64,000 nt of DNA from Balanoglossus misakiensis (lineage: Eukaryota; Hemichordata). A model generated the notes under the pieces. The model was not told the origin of the DNA and did no database searches. It saw only the letters and a program-made list of their open reading frames with translations. Location of the stretch: the NCBI GenBank assembly GCA_040954595.2, contig CM082590.2, positions 1,178,001 through 1,242,000 of the forward strand, given 5' to 3'. A program made the translations under genes and the position numbers. This document shows positions 22,101-32,923 of this stretch, one piece after another (the stretch's first letter is position 1; each line of letters begins with the position of its first letter).

Positions 22101-23784
22101 CATGGACCAGTATAGGGTCAAAATTTCTTGCCCAAATTTTGCATGTCCTCAGGTGACCTTTGACCTACTTTTCCATATCTTGGCATCCAGAGCAGATATG
22201 CTTATTGCTATGTTGCTATGTGCTATGTCCTCAAATGGGACCACAGTGTCCTTGACGCTATTTTTATACATGAGGACTAGGCTTTCCAAACATTTTTTTT
22301 CTTGGCCATGGCCTTGCAGGCAGTTTATACACAAGTACAAGACCACATTCACTGACACATTTTACTGTAGCATTACAGGAAATTCACCACTATCATTTTT
22401 TTATCCCCTAGGATTTGGTATCAATGAGTCATTTGCAGTTAGGTGACCCGGTCAACATGTGAGTTGATACACTTTATGTTTTGTTTCAAGTAATGAAAGA
22501 AATTCCATTATTCAATCTGTCAATGTTTGCACAGAGCAGAGAAGAAACAGACACAGACAGGATGGTAGAGACATAGACAGGAGATCAAATATTGCAGTTC
22601 GTTTGAAATCCATAGATCTGCTGGAAATCATATTTTTAACTGGATGAATTTCCATAAACTTGTAACATTATGCTATTTGTTAAGTATGATAAAATGCACA
22701 TATTATTCCCAAGCATCTTGAAATCAATTTGCATTTTTTCTTTCAGAATGAGTATGCAGTTTTGTTATTTTTCTGTCATGCAAAGGGAACTGGATGAGGT
22801 AGTTGAGAGGTGGAACCACCACAGAATAAGGCGACAAAATAAAGGAGATTCTGTATCAGGCATTCCAGAAATTCTCTATACCTGTCCTGAGTTACTAGGT
22901 ACTTTTTTTATTGCAACAAAATAAACAAACCAACAAAGATTCATTAAAATTGCAGAAATGCTACCTAATCTGGACCCTGTGACTGAATGTAGATCACAAG
23001 TCATGAGGGTATTTCACTCATTAGGTCAACATAAGGCTTATCCATGAAGTAAATGACATGCAGTGTTTAAAGCATAAATCATGAACATTGGAAAGTTTCC
23101 TCAACAAAAATCTCAAGATTACATAACATCTGCAGAGAATGATAGAAAAATAACATTTCAATCACTTCATTGCTTAAGGTAAATAAAATAAAATAACTTA
23201 ATATACATCTGGCACCAAGAACAATAGATACTCCAATATAAACAAAAAAGAAAGATGGCTGCTCACTGTGTACTGTGTTTCAGCTGATCGGTTATGGTTG
23301 ATTGTACCAGCGTTTTGAAAGCCAAATAATATGCAACACAAGAACTAACTGAGATGTAAGATGTACAATAATAATTTTATTATGAAAATACCACAAAGTA
23401 TATATTTGGACATTAGCATAGTGCATCGCCCTCCGCTACGCATCAGGCGATACGTGGCGCTAATGTCCTTGAGCATACTTTGCAGTATTTTCGTAATACC
23501 CTCATAGTATTTAACCCATACATAAATTCTTATTTGAACAAACATATTTTGTTATTTCAGACCGCCCTAATTGTCGGAACTACATACATTCAGTCAACGC
23601 TGGCTCTCAAACTTTCTTGCTATGCAAGTCACAGTGTAACTTTGATAATGGTTGCAATGAAGATTTCGCAGTTGTGGCACGGAACATATGCCAAATGAAT
23701 GGATGGAATCATGAACCCACTACAGCATTTGCAGCAAAAGAACTCTACTTGCACTTGACACCTTGCCTTGAAGAACTTTTCTAA
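16948..23784 (+). CDS. Integrase-like DDE transposase, 12 exons (IS3EU-like)
   Basis: Spliced from exons 16948-16969, 17634-17727, 17883-17982, 18369-18457, 18792-18910, 19469-19523, 19737-19834, 20195-20331, 20684-20749, 22412-22458, 22747-22898 and 23561-23784. All introns are GT-AG; total 1,203 nt, 400 aa plus TAA, no internal stop. An N-terminal helix-turn-helix-like part (RELIKKYFSYGYTHKLIYYV, LHHLGLYRKERR) and a second helical region (GANEMLAILRTKH, RETVRKLLRIL) precede the rve core: WHIDGYDKL (D142), LRADHGTETG (D201), NQRIERWWG (E241). The C-terminal part has the WNHHRIRRQNKG motif of this family. It would cut and join the TIRs. The ATG is 293 bp inside the TIR edge. Starting exon 1 is inferred from phase and donor. 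Confidence 0.9.
19128..19445. repeat. Fold-back MITE in transposase intron 5
   Basis: About 318 bp. ATGTCATACATGCC at the left pairs with GGCATGTATGACAT at the right. The arms pair for about 140 bp each around a GTAGTAGTAG loop near 19289. It follows a TA microsatellite (19096-19129), so the target duplication cannot be read. Confidence 0.85.
20970..22275 (+). repeat. Hairpin-headed interspersed repeat with internal 240-bp tandem repeats (intron 9)
   Basis: The head is GGTCCCATTGG...ACCATGGGACC followed by a GTATGTATGGATGG run (about 21030-21100). The tail is AATGGGACCACAGTGTCC (22233-22250). The middle (about 21530-22190) holds roughly 2.7 tandem units of about 240 bp sharing CAAAATTTCTTGCCCAAA (starts near 21641, 21881 and 22118). 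Related sequence occurs at 31.9-32.8, 38.6-39.4, 40.1-41.4, 56.0-56.7 and 62.1-63.3 kb. Confidence 0.75.
23376..23516. repeat. Small imperfect inverted repeat (MITE-like) in transposase intron 11
   Basis: GAAAATACCACAAAGTATAT...GGACATTAGC on the left pairs imperfectly with GCTAATGTCC...ATACTTTGCAGTATTTTC on the right, around a CGCCTGATGCGTAGC-rich centre. The acceptor of exon 12 lies 44 bp downstream. Confidence 0.6.
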
Positions 23785-24395
23785 ACTACACAACTAAAGA
23801 GAACAATACAACAGCTAATACTTTAGAGGCCGTTCAGTTTTCATGGCTTGGGGCGAGTTTGTGTCATCTGTTTTCAAAAACAGGCAGACCCCCCCCCCCC
23901 CATTCCCTTTACACGGGACCAAAAAATGATGACCCCCCTTTTGAATTTCCAAATTTAAGTGACACCCCCCTTGATTTTGCCGACTCCCCCTACCTACCTC
24001 CCGCCGTAAAAACTGAATGGTCCCCTAGTAAAAAAAATGTTCACAAGTACAGTTCAAAACAGCCCACACAGAAGAACATCATCATAGTTTGTTAGGGTGT
24101 CATCCAGGTCACCACTAATCTGTTGAACAAATAAAAAAGTGATTTCATGCATTAAAAAACATTGTTTATCATATTCATGTGTATGTACTGACATTTTGTG
24201 ATGCGAAATAAAACTTGGTTATCAGAATAGCTGTACTATGTGAACATTTGGATTCTGTTTCACGAGACTGAAGAATGTTGTGCATTTTTGGACAACTCGA
24301 TTTTCAGTATAAAACTGCTAAAAAGACAGTTGATCAATCTCTCAAAATTGGCAAACACCGAAATATGCAAATATCATCAAAAAAATTTAAAATTA
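23785..24395. other. Intergenic spacer between convergent transposon genes
   Basis: Lies between the transposase stop on + and the last exon of the UBX-like gene on -. It holds a C-rich tract (23889-23900) and AT-rich sequence; AATAAA occurs at 24208-24213, a plausible poly(A) signal for the transposase. No gene is seen. Confidence 0.5.
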
Positions 24396-25768
24396 TTAAA
24401 TTACCTCTTTCACTAGCATCATTTCTGGTAGATATTCTACTAAAAGGAAGTCGGCCTCAGCTGTGGCATGGTATTCATGCTGACACTGAAAATCAATACA
24501 GTTGGGAGGATCGAAACATTGCAGAAAAAATCTGCAAGGAAGATCTTCTGAATCAACTGTACCGCAAATCCAATCAAAGACATCCTGCAAAGCAAATAGA
24601 TTCTTTTATGTTTACAATTATAATGCTAGAATGTGATGATTAATCCAAACCTTGGTTTCTTTATTTTGGTATGACTGCAGTTACACTCAGAAATGCCTTA
24701 CATTGTAAGGCTGCAACGGACTGTATTTGAACAGTGAACATGAAACACACAATTTACACTTGATGGCCCATATCTTGACTTACTTTGAGTGTATCTAGGT
24801 TTCTGAATGGCCTTTCCAGGACCTCATCGTTCACCATGATGCAGATTTGTCTTTTCCTTTCGTTAATCAAGGGCAATCTTATATTTTCGGCTCTGGCCTG
24901 TGCTGCCTGTAAAGAAATAAACACATTGAGTGTCATAACCTGAGCAGACAATTCACTGACTAACCGGTTCCTAGGGAAGAGATTGCCTTGCCTAACGTGA
25001 AATAGGTATGTGGATGAGAAAGTACAAAACAAACATTAAGTAGAATGCACCTCTGAGCTTTAAATTTTTAGACATTGGACCTAAAAATTAACAATTTATC
25101 AAAAACTATCCTATAAATGTAAAAATGAAGAATTTATCAAAAACTACAAAGACAATCAACACGTTTCAATCCAGTATTAACATCATTGCCCAAACTGTCA
25201 CTTTGGTGTAGGAGTATAACCAATCCAGTCAAATGTATGACTCAGAATCAAAATTCGACTAAACTTACATCTTTCCTTTGCAATTTCCTTTGAGCTTGTT
25301 TCTCTCTTTCCTGTAACGTTAATATTGATACCATTTAATACCTTAGACTAATCAATATCCCCCAGGGGCGGCCTAAACATCACATGTGAAAGCCCCATTT
25401 GTTTAAGAGTCATTGCATAATCTTTCAACACCTTTGCAAATACCAGTCAGAGTTATTTTCCATCATATCTGCTCTGACTGTCCCCATATTTCCTCATGCA
25501 GCAGTAAAACCTGTCTAATCTTGAAACCTATCTATATTGAACACATGTTCCTGTCCCTTTGACATGGAACCACATGTTAAAAGAACCCCTATAAACCAGA
25601 CACCTTTGCAAATGGAATAATTTCTTCAGTCACTTTGGTGTTCAGTTTCGACAGGTTTTACTGTAGCAGAATAGACATTTTGCCAATAAATACAATTGGT
25701 ATTGACTAGAAGTGCCTGATCATTCGAATATTTATTCGGAGAACCTGCTCCATCATTTATAGTAGTTA

Positions 25769-26381
25769 ATTAAAGCCACAGTATTTCTCGTAGGGGCAAA
25801 ATTTTGTTTGAAACGGCATCTATAATTTCTAAAAGTAGATGATAATTGATACTGAATCGAACAGTCATCATCCCCAGCTCTGCTGATAAACTCATACAAT
25901 TTACAATATAACGAGTGAAGAATGACTTTCTGTCCGGACAGAAAGTCACGTGAGTCAGGCTAATGTTGACACACGTGACTAGTGCGCATGCGCACTCAAA
26001 TGTGAATCTATGCGGAAGAGGTTTGGTCGCCCCAAATCAAGCGACTCAGCGAAGAAATGCGCACTAATTCGGCGAAATTTTGGGAAGATAACTTTATGGG
26101 AGAAATCAGTCGATGGAACCAGATCAAATCCGAAAATGGTCTGACCATCAAAATGTCAAAGTGGCACGTTTGCTGATCGACATGTACACCATTTCCGTTG
26201 TAAACAAACCCGCGCACCATTTCAAGTGTTACGGGCAATATTTTCGGCTTGCATGTAGCTACAATTGCCCAAACCTTTCTTACATCTTCATTATATAGTA
26301 TTCCATGATGGATGTACTGGAAAAATGGGCTTTTTTCGATGATGAAAAATGGATGCACACGAGAAATACTGGGGCTTTAAT
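25769..26381. repeat. MITE-like element with 23-bp inverted ends
   Basis: 25769-25791 (ATTAAAGCCACAGTATTTCT...) is the inverted complement of 26359-26381 with one mismatch. The interior contains a perfect 26-bp palindrome at 25923-25948 (half-site TGACTTTCTGTCC) and GTGCGCATGCGCAC at 25980-25993. It lies in an intron of the UBX-like gene, 9 bp beyond the splice donor at 26391. Confidence 0.72.
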
Positions 26382-26903
26382 CATGTCTAACCTGTTCTGA
26401 ATTCAATGCCTGTTCAGCACTACATTCTTTCATGGATTCCTCACATGAAGCTGCCACCTCCTCCACCACTGTTACGTCAACAGAATTTTCAACCGCAATC
26501 ACTTCTACATCTTCATTGACACCATCACAGGACACAGGATCACAGGACACAGGATCACAGGACACTAACTTTTCATTGTCAGTACCCTATAACAGAAAAT
26601 AAAAAAATGAAATATCTATCTGGCTGTAATTATGATTTTGTAAAATGTTGCTGTTTTGTGCTTAAACTATATTTTTTGTTCCCCATAAATTTTGTTGAAA
26701 TGTCAAGATTTCAATTCATCGCCAGTAGATACTGTATGCCACACTGTATTACAAACCATGACATCACTGGCAGACTAAATTTCACATGTTAAAATATTCA
26801 TGTCATTATACCTTGACCATTTCTTGTTCTTGTTCAGGTTCCTCTTGCTGCTCGAACTCTTTGTCTTGCAGTTGCAGCTTCTTTTGAACAAAGGATGCTT
26901 TCA

Positions 26904-28725
26904 CAGTCAGATCGCACGGCATTCATTAACATATGCAAATGAAGAAAGTACTTCAAACCATGTAGCCGTTAGAGTGGGCCCCGCTGAAGGGTCGCGAAAT
27001 AGGCCATTTTTTTACTCGATATTATAGAGCTGTTTTCAGGCGATGTGGATTATTTTAAGACAAAACCGTGGATTCACTTGAAGGTAGGTATACTGGATTG
27101 TTACTGAATGATTTTTTGGCAACTTCTGTCGAGTAGTTTCTTTGTAATCACGAAATTTCTGACGACTGTGAAAAAACACATAGCGTTGACATCCTCTCGA
27201 TTATTTTTAAGCTGACCGTTACACATGGATTTTACCACGAAATTTCAAACTTTTATCAAAATATAGACATCAAACTCCCTCTCTTTGAGTTTTCATTCAC
27301 TTCCAAGCTTTGATAGTGACGATATGACCAGTTCAATTTTGTTTACCTTTCAACCTGTGAGCGCCATTTTGTTTACTTTTCAACCCGTGAGCGCCACTTC
27401 TTCTGCAAAATGGCGGGAGAAGACAGCATGCATGTGTACGTATATACGCTGGCGCAGGCTTGATCCTGGGTTGTACCAGCTGCGTAGTTTTCCCTCCTCT
27501 CTCGTGCGAAGAAATTTTGATTGCTGATATGTAATCCCGAGTTTTACTAAACCCTAACAATTATTTTATGAAGGTTTGCCCGTCAAGGAAACTCACTTTT
27601 TTTAATTTTATTGTTCTTTCAGATTGATGAAGACTGATTTTTGTGGTGGTGGTGTTGCAGTTGACTGTTTTATTTTAGCTGTCTGAGTTGACAATTTATT
27701 CTGTATTTTGTTGTATTTTTAACTCTTTATCCTGTATTTTGTAGTAGTATTTTGAACACTGTTTAATAAATAAATTACTATTATTATTATTTATCGACCC
27801 AATGCAATGATGACAAATCGCTCGCCTTCAGACACAAATGTTGTATTTATTGCATATATCATCGGCGAATAAAGGGAAGTGGTTTCGAAGTTACACTTGG
27901 CATTTTCGAAAAGTCTACTTATATCCCACGATGCGGAGAAAAAAATATATACAAAATACGTCAGCTGAGCTCCTCACGAACGGTAAACCTGGCATTCTGT
28001 GCATGGGTAATCAAATATTTGTTTGTAGCCCAATGTAGGCGAACGGTGTGGAGCACCCGGGCGCGGCACTCGTGCGATTGATCGATGTTGTGTCGAAATC
28101 AGGCCAGTAATTAAGTTAAAACTTGGCTGATATGTTACCTTAGAGTGTTATACACTATCCAGTAACTTTTACTTGACAAGTGTCTTTTAGAAACTTTTCC
28201 CCACGATAAACGTGTCGTTTCACGAGCAACGCAACACTTCCGTATTTACAAGCCTAACATGGAGAGGTCAACGTAGGGCCTATACTTCCGGGTCATATCA
28301 TCGAACTACATCGATTATTTTTAAGCTGACCGTTACACAAGCATTTCGAGTTAATTTCTTTTCACGGATGTTGGGACCGATATTAGACCTATCTGTCACG
28401 AAAACTTGGTTAACTTCCGAGGTCGTCTTCAAATGATTTTTGGCACGTTTGTGGACGTCTCTTCCGAGGTCACCAACATACCACCGAAAACACGCTAAAA
28501 ACTACTACTATTACCGACAGATTCTCATAAAATTTACGTCTGCAGTGCAAAATAGGAATCACTTTCGAAATTTATCGAGCTAGCATGGTATTTTATTGTA
28601 CCACGGAGTGTAAAAATCAAGTTGAAAATCACCTTGAAAACTGGCCTATTGCCGTCTGTTTGAAAATTAACGGTCGCTGGCTTGACGAACTTTCATATGC
28701 AAATGAGCACCGTGCGATCTGACTG
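26904..28725. mobile_element. Nested 1.8-kb TIR element inside an exon of the UBX-like gene
   Basis: The ends CAGTCAGATCGCACGG are perfect inverted repeats for 16 bp and are followed by a weaker match (ATGCAAATGA). TTCA flanks both sides (26900-26903 and 28726-28729). Taking out the element plus one TTCA leaves the exon open and in phase on both sides, supporting the limits. No protein-coding gene is apparent, so it is non-autonomous. Inside are a duplicated GTGAGCGCCA-bearing unit (27333-27396) and a repeated word TTTTTAAGCTGACCGTTACACA (27207 and 28318). The family is not assigned; a 4-bp duplication is a clue only. Confidence 0.78.
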
Positions 28726-29013
28726 TTCAAAGAATGTTTTGCTGTGGAATACAAAAAAAAATACAGAATACAGAAATGCCCTGAAAATTGATAAGCACAT
28801 CAGCATAGCTCACATATGCATAAAGACACTGTTAATTATTTACTACTGTGTTTTAGTCCATACTAAAATCATTTCTCAATGTTGACTATACAAAGACCAG
28901 ATGTTCTCGTAGGAGGATCCTTAAACCTTTGGCAATGAAACTACAAACCATAGTTCTAACCTGGGACTACACATAACAAAAGGACAGATTTACTCTGGAA
29001 AATAGGTCATTAA

Positions 29014-29365
29014 AGGGACAATGTCTCTCTCTTGCTGCCCCTTTTCCATTAATTATGTTTGATACAAGACACCGTTTATGTTATTATATGTGTGGATATA
29101 TAGTGAATCAACGTTCAACCACACACACCTTCCATTCGGCTTGAAGACATGAGTGAAAAAAAATCACCAAAATGAATAATATTCCTCTACCATTTTTTCA
29201 TTTGGGGCGAGTTTTTATTCTCATATCATCATACAAGTGAAATGGAAGTTGTGTGTGGTCGAATGTTGATTCGCTGTATGTCTACATGTAAAATAACACA
29301 AACAATATCTTGTATCAAACATAATTAATGTAAAAAAGCAGCAAGAAGCAGAGAGAGACTTTGCC
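29014..29365. repeat. Fold-back MITE flanked by TTAA
   Basis: 352 bp between TTAA (29010-29013) and TTAA (29366-29369). The arms pair imperfectly for about 125 bp (AATTATGTTTGATACAAGA on the left, its complement on the right). The TTAA target suggests a piggyBac- or Kolobok-mobilised MITE. It lies in an intron of the UBX-like gene. Confidence 0.78.
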
Positions 29366-31929
29366 TTAAGGGGTCACTGATAGACAAGGCTGAAACTTTT
29401 TTAGTGCAACCTTTGAGTCAGATAATCAAGTTAATCAAGTATAATGCACCTGTGCACTTACACAATCAAAGTGGTGGAACTTGGAGGTAGCATTGTTGGA
29501 ATAAAAGTGCCCATACTTGGGCCATTGTCACATGACCAGACAGGTACCACTATCCTGCAATTTTGCAAATACATGTCTAAAATGGCATTTGTTGAATTTG
29601 TTATGTTCATGCCAGGCTTTGCATAATTGCATGATAGCATGAATATACCAACCATAAAGTCCACCATGCCAATGATACCCACTGGATAATGGGGTCTGCC
29701 CAGTCATGTGACAATGACAGAAATGGCGCTTTTCTTCCAACAAAACAAGTTCTGCCACTTCTATTTTTGTCTGTGTTTGTTTAAAAAGAAGCAAGTGAAT
29801 AATAAAAAACTACCATGACTTTTTAACCTGGATAATCCAACACAAAACGGGCACAAAGAAAAAAAACAACCTTTCAATTTATCCAGTTAAATACTTGACA
29901 CAACTTGTGACAATGTAAATAGACATATTTACTCACTCTGCCGAACTGCAAACATGAAGACTGGCAACTTGTCTGTCTTCGCCTTCATACTTTTGTATTT
30001 TGCCTTCAGGTCTTTTAATTGGAAATTCATTGGGTCCTTCATCCTTATGAACACTCCTATGTCATTCATCTCATAAGGTACAAAATCCACGTCGATGAAG
30101 TGTGCCGATACACTCTGGGCCCAGTGCATGGCATTTGAGCCACTGTCCACGGTAATGGCCACCTGACTTTTTCTGCCGACAGCTGATGGTAGTACTGCCC
30201 CCATTTTCTTTAGAACTCCTTTACTGTCTTTTATCAGTGGTGTAACATTTAACACCTGAATGAAAATGTTACAAAATAGGGTAAACATCAAAATTTTAAT
30301 AAATGTATGTAAAATGGCATGAATATAAACTTAAATTTTCATAAAATCAGGAAATAACTAACAAGGAAAAGACTTGTACATTGCATGGATATGAAGAAAA
30401 CATGTGTTATAACTCCTAGCAATTACGTATAATGCTTAAAGGCTGAACTGTACATAACCTTGGTCTATACTTTCCTGTGTATGTATACTCTACACTTCTA
30501 TTCTATTCCCTAAAGCATGATGAAATTACCAGTGTCTAGAATGTTTACCTTGTCTGTAAATTAGATGATGAGAAATTAAATACATGTACTGGGCAATTCA
30601 TCATGCTATTGGGTGTAGAATGGAAAGAAAACAAAAGTGTAGACAAAATACAAAAAGGTTAGTGGTGGGGGGGGGGGGGGGCTAAAAACTTCCCAAAATA
30701 CTTCAAGAAAGGCAGTTCTTATCTTTCTTCATGTATGTATCATTTGGATTGCAATTCCTACCTGTTGTTCTGGTGGCTTTGGAGCAGATCGCTTCAGTCT
30801 TTTTGATTTTACTTCAGCCTCTTTCATCTGAAACTGTTCGGCTAGTCGCCCAATGCTTCTTGACTCTCTTTCAAGGGATAAAAAAAACATTAAGTGTTAC
30901 TTAAATTGTTTGAACAGTTGCACTTTTTTCAATGAGTTGGATATTCCATAGGCATCAAGTGAGAAAGCAACTGTGCTGAAAAATACGAATTCTAGAAAAC
31001 AATTTTTGTGAATTATCCAAATTGACGAGTGCAAAATTTCCAAGGGAAAAAGTATCTTCCTACATTTACAGTACATTTCACATTTACCTTTGGTCAGGTC
31101 TTCTTTTCTCTTATACATCTGAAATGATATTAAAAGCATAACATAAAATAACTATCTGTTGTACCTCATCTCCTACTGGCAACACTGAACATTTCTACAT
31201 GCTTCCGCCAATAGAACAAACTATTAGTTGATACACCCAGTAGAATATAAATGCCATACAAGTTGTCAAAAGTGCTTTTATACACCAAGTATTCTGCTAG
31301 AAGACACAGTATGCATATGTTTAAAGGCTGTTGTTGACTTGAACTCTATTTTCTATGATAACAGCAATCGCATCATGTATTGACAATGAAATCCATGACT
31401 AGACTCAAACCAGAAACTAGCTGACACAACAGAGCTTTACACAATACAAAGCATAAAGAAGCATTGAAATCATCCATATTGCTTACATGTGATATATGGC
31501 TTATGACAGTCCAAATTTCATTGCGACGCCGTTTCACTCAGATCAATTGGTCATAGTGGAGTGGAAATGTGGTGGTTTATGAGAGTTCATACTGGCAGTT
31601 CAATCACATATAATTGACGGAGTTGGTGCCCATGACAGTATAAAGCAGTAGTTAATCAAATTTTGTCAACAGTACTACATGTACTTGGAAAATATTTACA
31701 GAACTATAAAATAAGCCAAGATACATTTCTCTCAAATCAGTGTTGCAATTGAGCATTTATATAATAAAATGATGAAGCAGTATTTGTCACAGACATATGT
31801 TGTAAGTAGCAAAAGAAACAGTTTAGGTATTTTGATAGGGTTCGATAACTCAGCTGCTAACATTTGCAAAGTGCCTATAGTGTAAGGGCCTGGAATTATC
31901 ATGACAATTTCAGAATCAAAGAGAAAAAT

Positions 31930-32800
31930 ACCGTCAAGGACAGTGTGGTCCCGTTTAAGGATTACGGAAGGAAAGGTTTTCACCAGAATACACACACACA
32001 GATCAACAGGCAAACACTGACTGGCCATTGACTGACTCATGAGCTGCCAGTGGCATGTGTACTGTGCACACACCAAATAGAACTGTCTCTTGACAGATGG
32101 GCTAAGTTACATAAACATGTAGACATTTTCTGTGTAAAAAAACTCATTAGGGGATTTCATCTAACTTGCAAAGAACAATGTTCAGGATATTTTTCTGCTT
32201 GAGATAAAAAAAATTGTGGTAAATGTATAAGACAAAATGTCATAAAATACAACAATTCAAATTTTACTTTGATTTGATCCCATTATAATTATAAAGGAGC
32301 ACATCCCGTTGACTCACAACTCAAATTTTACAGAAATCAATTGAAAACTTTCTGATATCAACTAATACATGGAAACCTAGAAAACATAATACAAAAATAC
32401 AAGATTTTCATTTTCACTATAATTTTGATATATCATAATAACAATCCCCAAAGGAAACTACATTTAGTAAATTGCAAAGCAATTGGATGGACAACCCGTT
32501 TCAGAGAAATTGATTTTTGTACCAAAAATGGAAAAAACAGCCACAAGAATACAAAATCTACACTTTCATTAAAGGGTCTGCAAATTTCAAAGCAATCAGG
32601 GTAGAGGCTTTTGAGAAATATTTTTTGACCAAGAATGTCCTAAATCATCCCAAAAATATACAATTGATTTCTTCCCCTTGATTTGAAAAACAAAATCAAG
32701 GAAACTACATCTGATGCACACCCTCAAATGAAATTTCTGATAAATACTATTACAGACGCAACCAATCCCATAAGGTTCCAATGGTATATATGCATATACA
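31930..32800 (-). repeat. Diverged copy of the hairpin-headed repeat
   Basis: On the minus strand the head is near 32800 (GGTCCCATTTTGTATATG..ACC) and the tail near 31945 (GGGACCACACTGTCC). The stretch 31980-32090 matches 40130-40250 (CAAACACTGACTG, AGCTGCCA, AATAGAAC). No gene was accepted here. Confidence 0.6.
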
Positions 32801-32923
32801 AAATGGGACCTGGTAAAACACATATCATCCCTCAAGAATTACAAATTGATTTCATCAAAATTCTTTCAGTCAAGATGGGTGCCAGAAACCAATACACCAT
32901 GTCCTGCCAAACAACACCTTTAT

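Larger units (their letters stand above)
24396..31118 (-). pseudogene. Multi-exon cargo gene with C-terminal ubiquitin-like (UBX-like) domain, broken by a nested element
   Basis: Exons on the minus strand: 31118-31088, 30865-30762, 30255-29937, a split exon (28747-28726 plus 26899-26812), 26586-26392, 25310-25269, 24906-24784 and 24584-24396. All junctions stay in phase. The parts in order: basic N-terminus (MYKRKEDLTK, KSKRLKRSAPKPP); a 106-aa block (PSAVGRKSQVAITVDSGS, FIDVDFVPYEMNDIGVFI) that I do not recognise; an acidic Glu-rich region with CDPVSCDPVSCDG; a basic coiled segment (ERKRQICIMVND). It ends with a ubiquitin-fold module, VLERPFRNLDTLKDVFDWI, then FFLQCFDPPNC and FLLVEYLP, resembling UBX. 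A 1,822-bp element (26904-28725) sits in exon 4. Upstream exons could have been missed. The UBX label is inference. Confidence 0.68.

Noticed and set aside
29458-29794. Minus-strand frames of 74-88 codons near 29.5-29.8 kb as extra exons of the UBX-like gene
   Set aside because: The neighbouring exons already join in phase and no matching splice sites or domain were found.
31732-32076. 114-codon minus-strand frame in the transposon
   Set aside because: It overlaps the hairpin-headed repeat family and has no domain or splice context.
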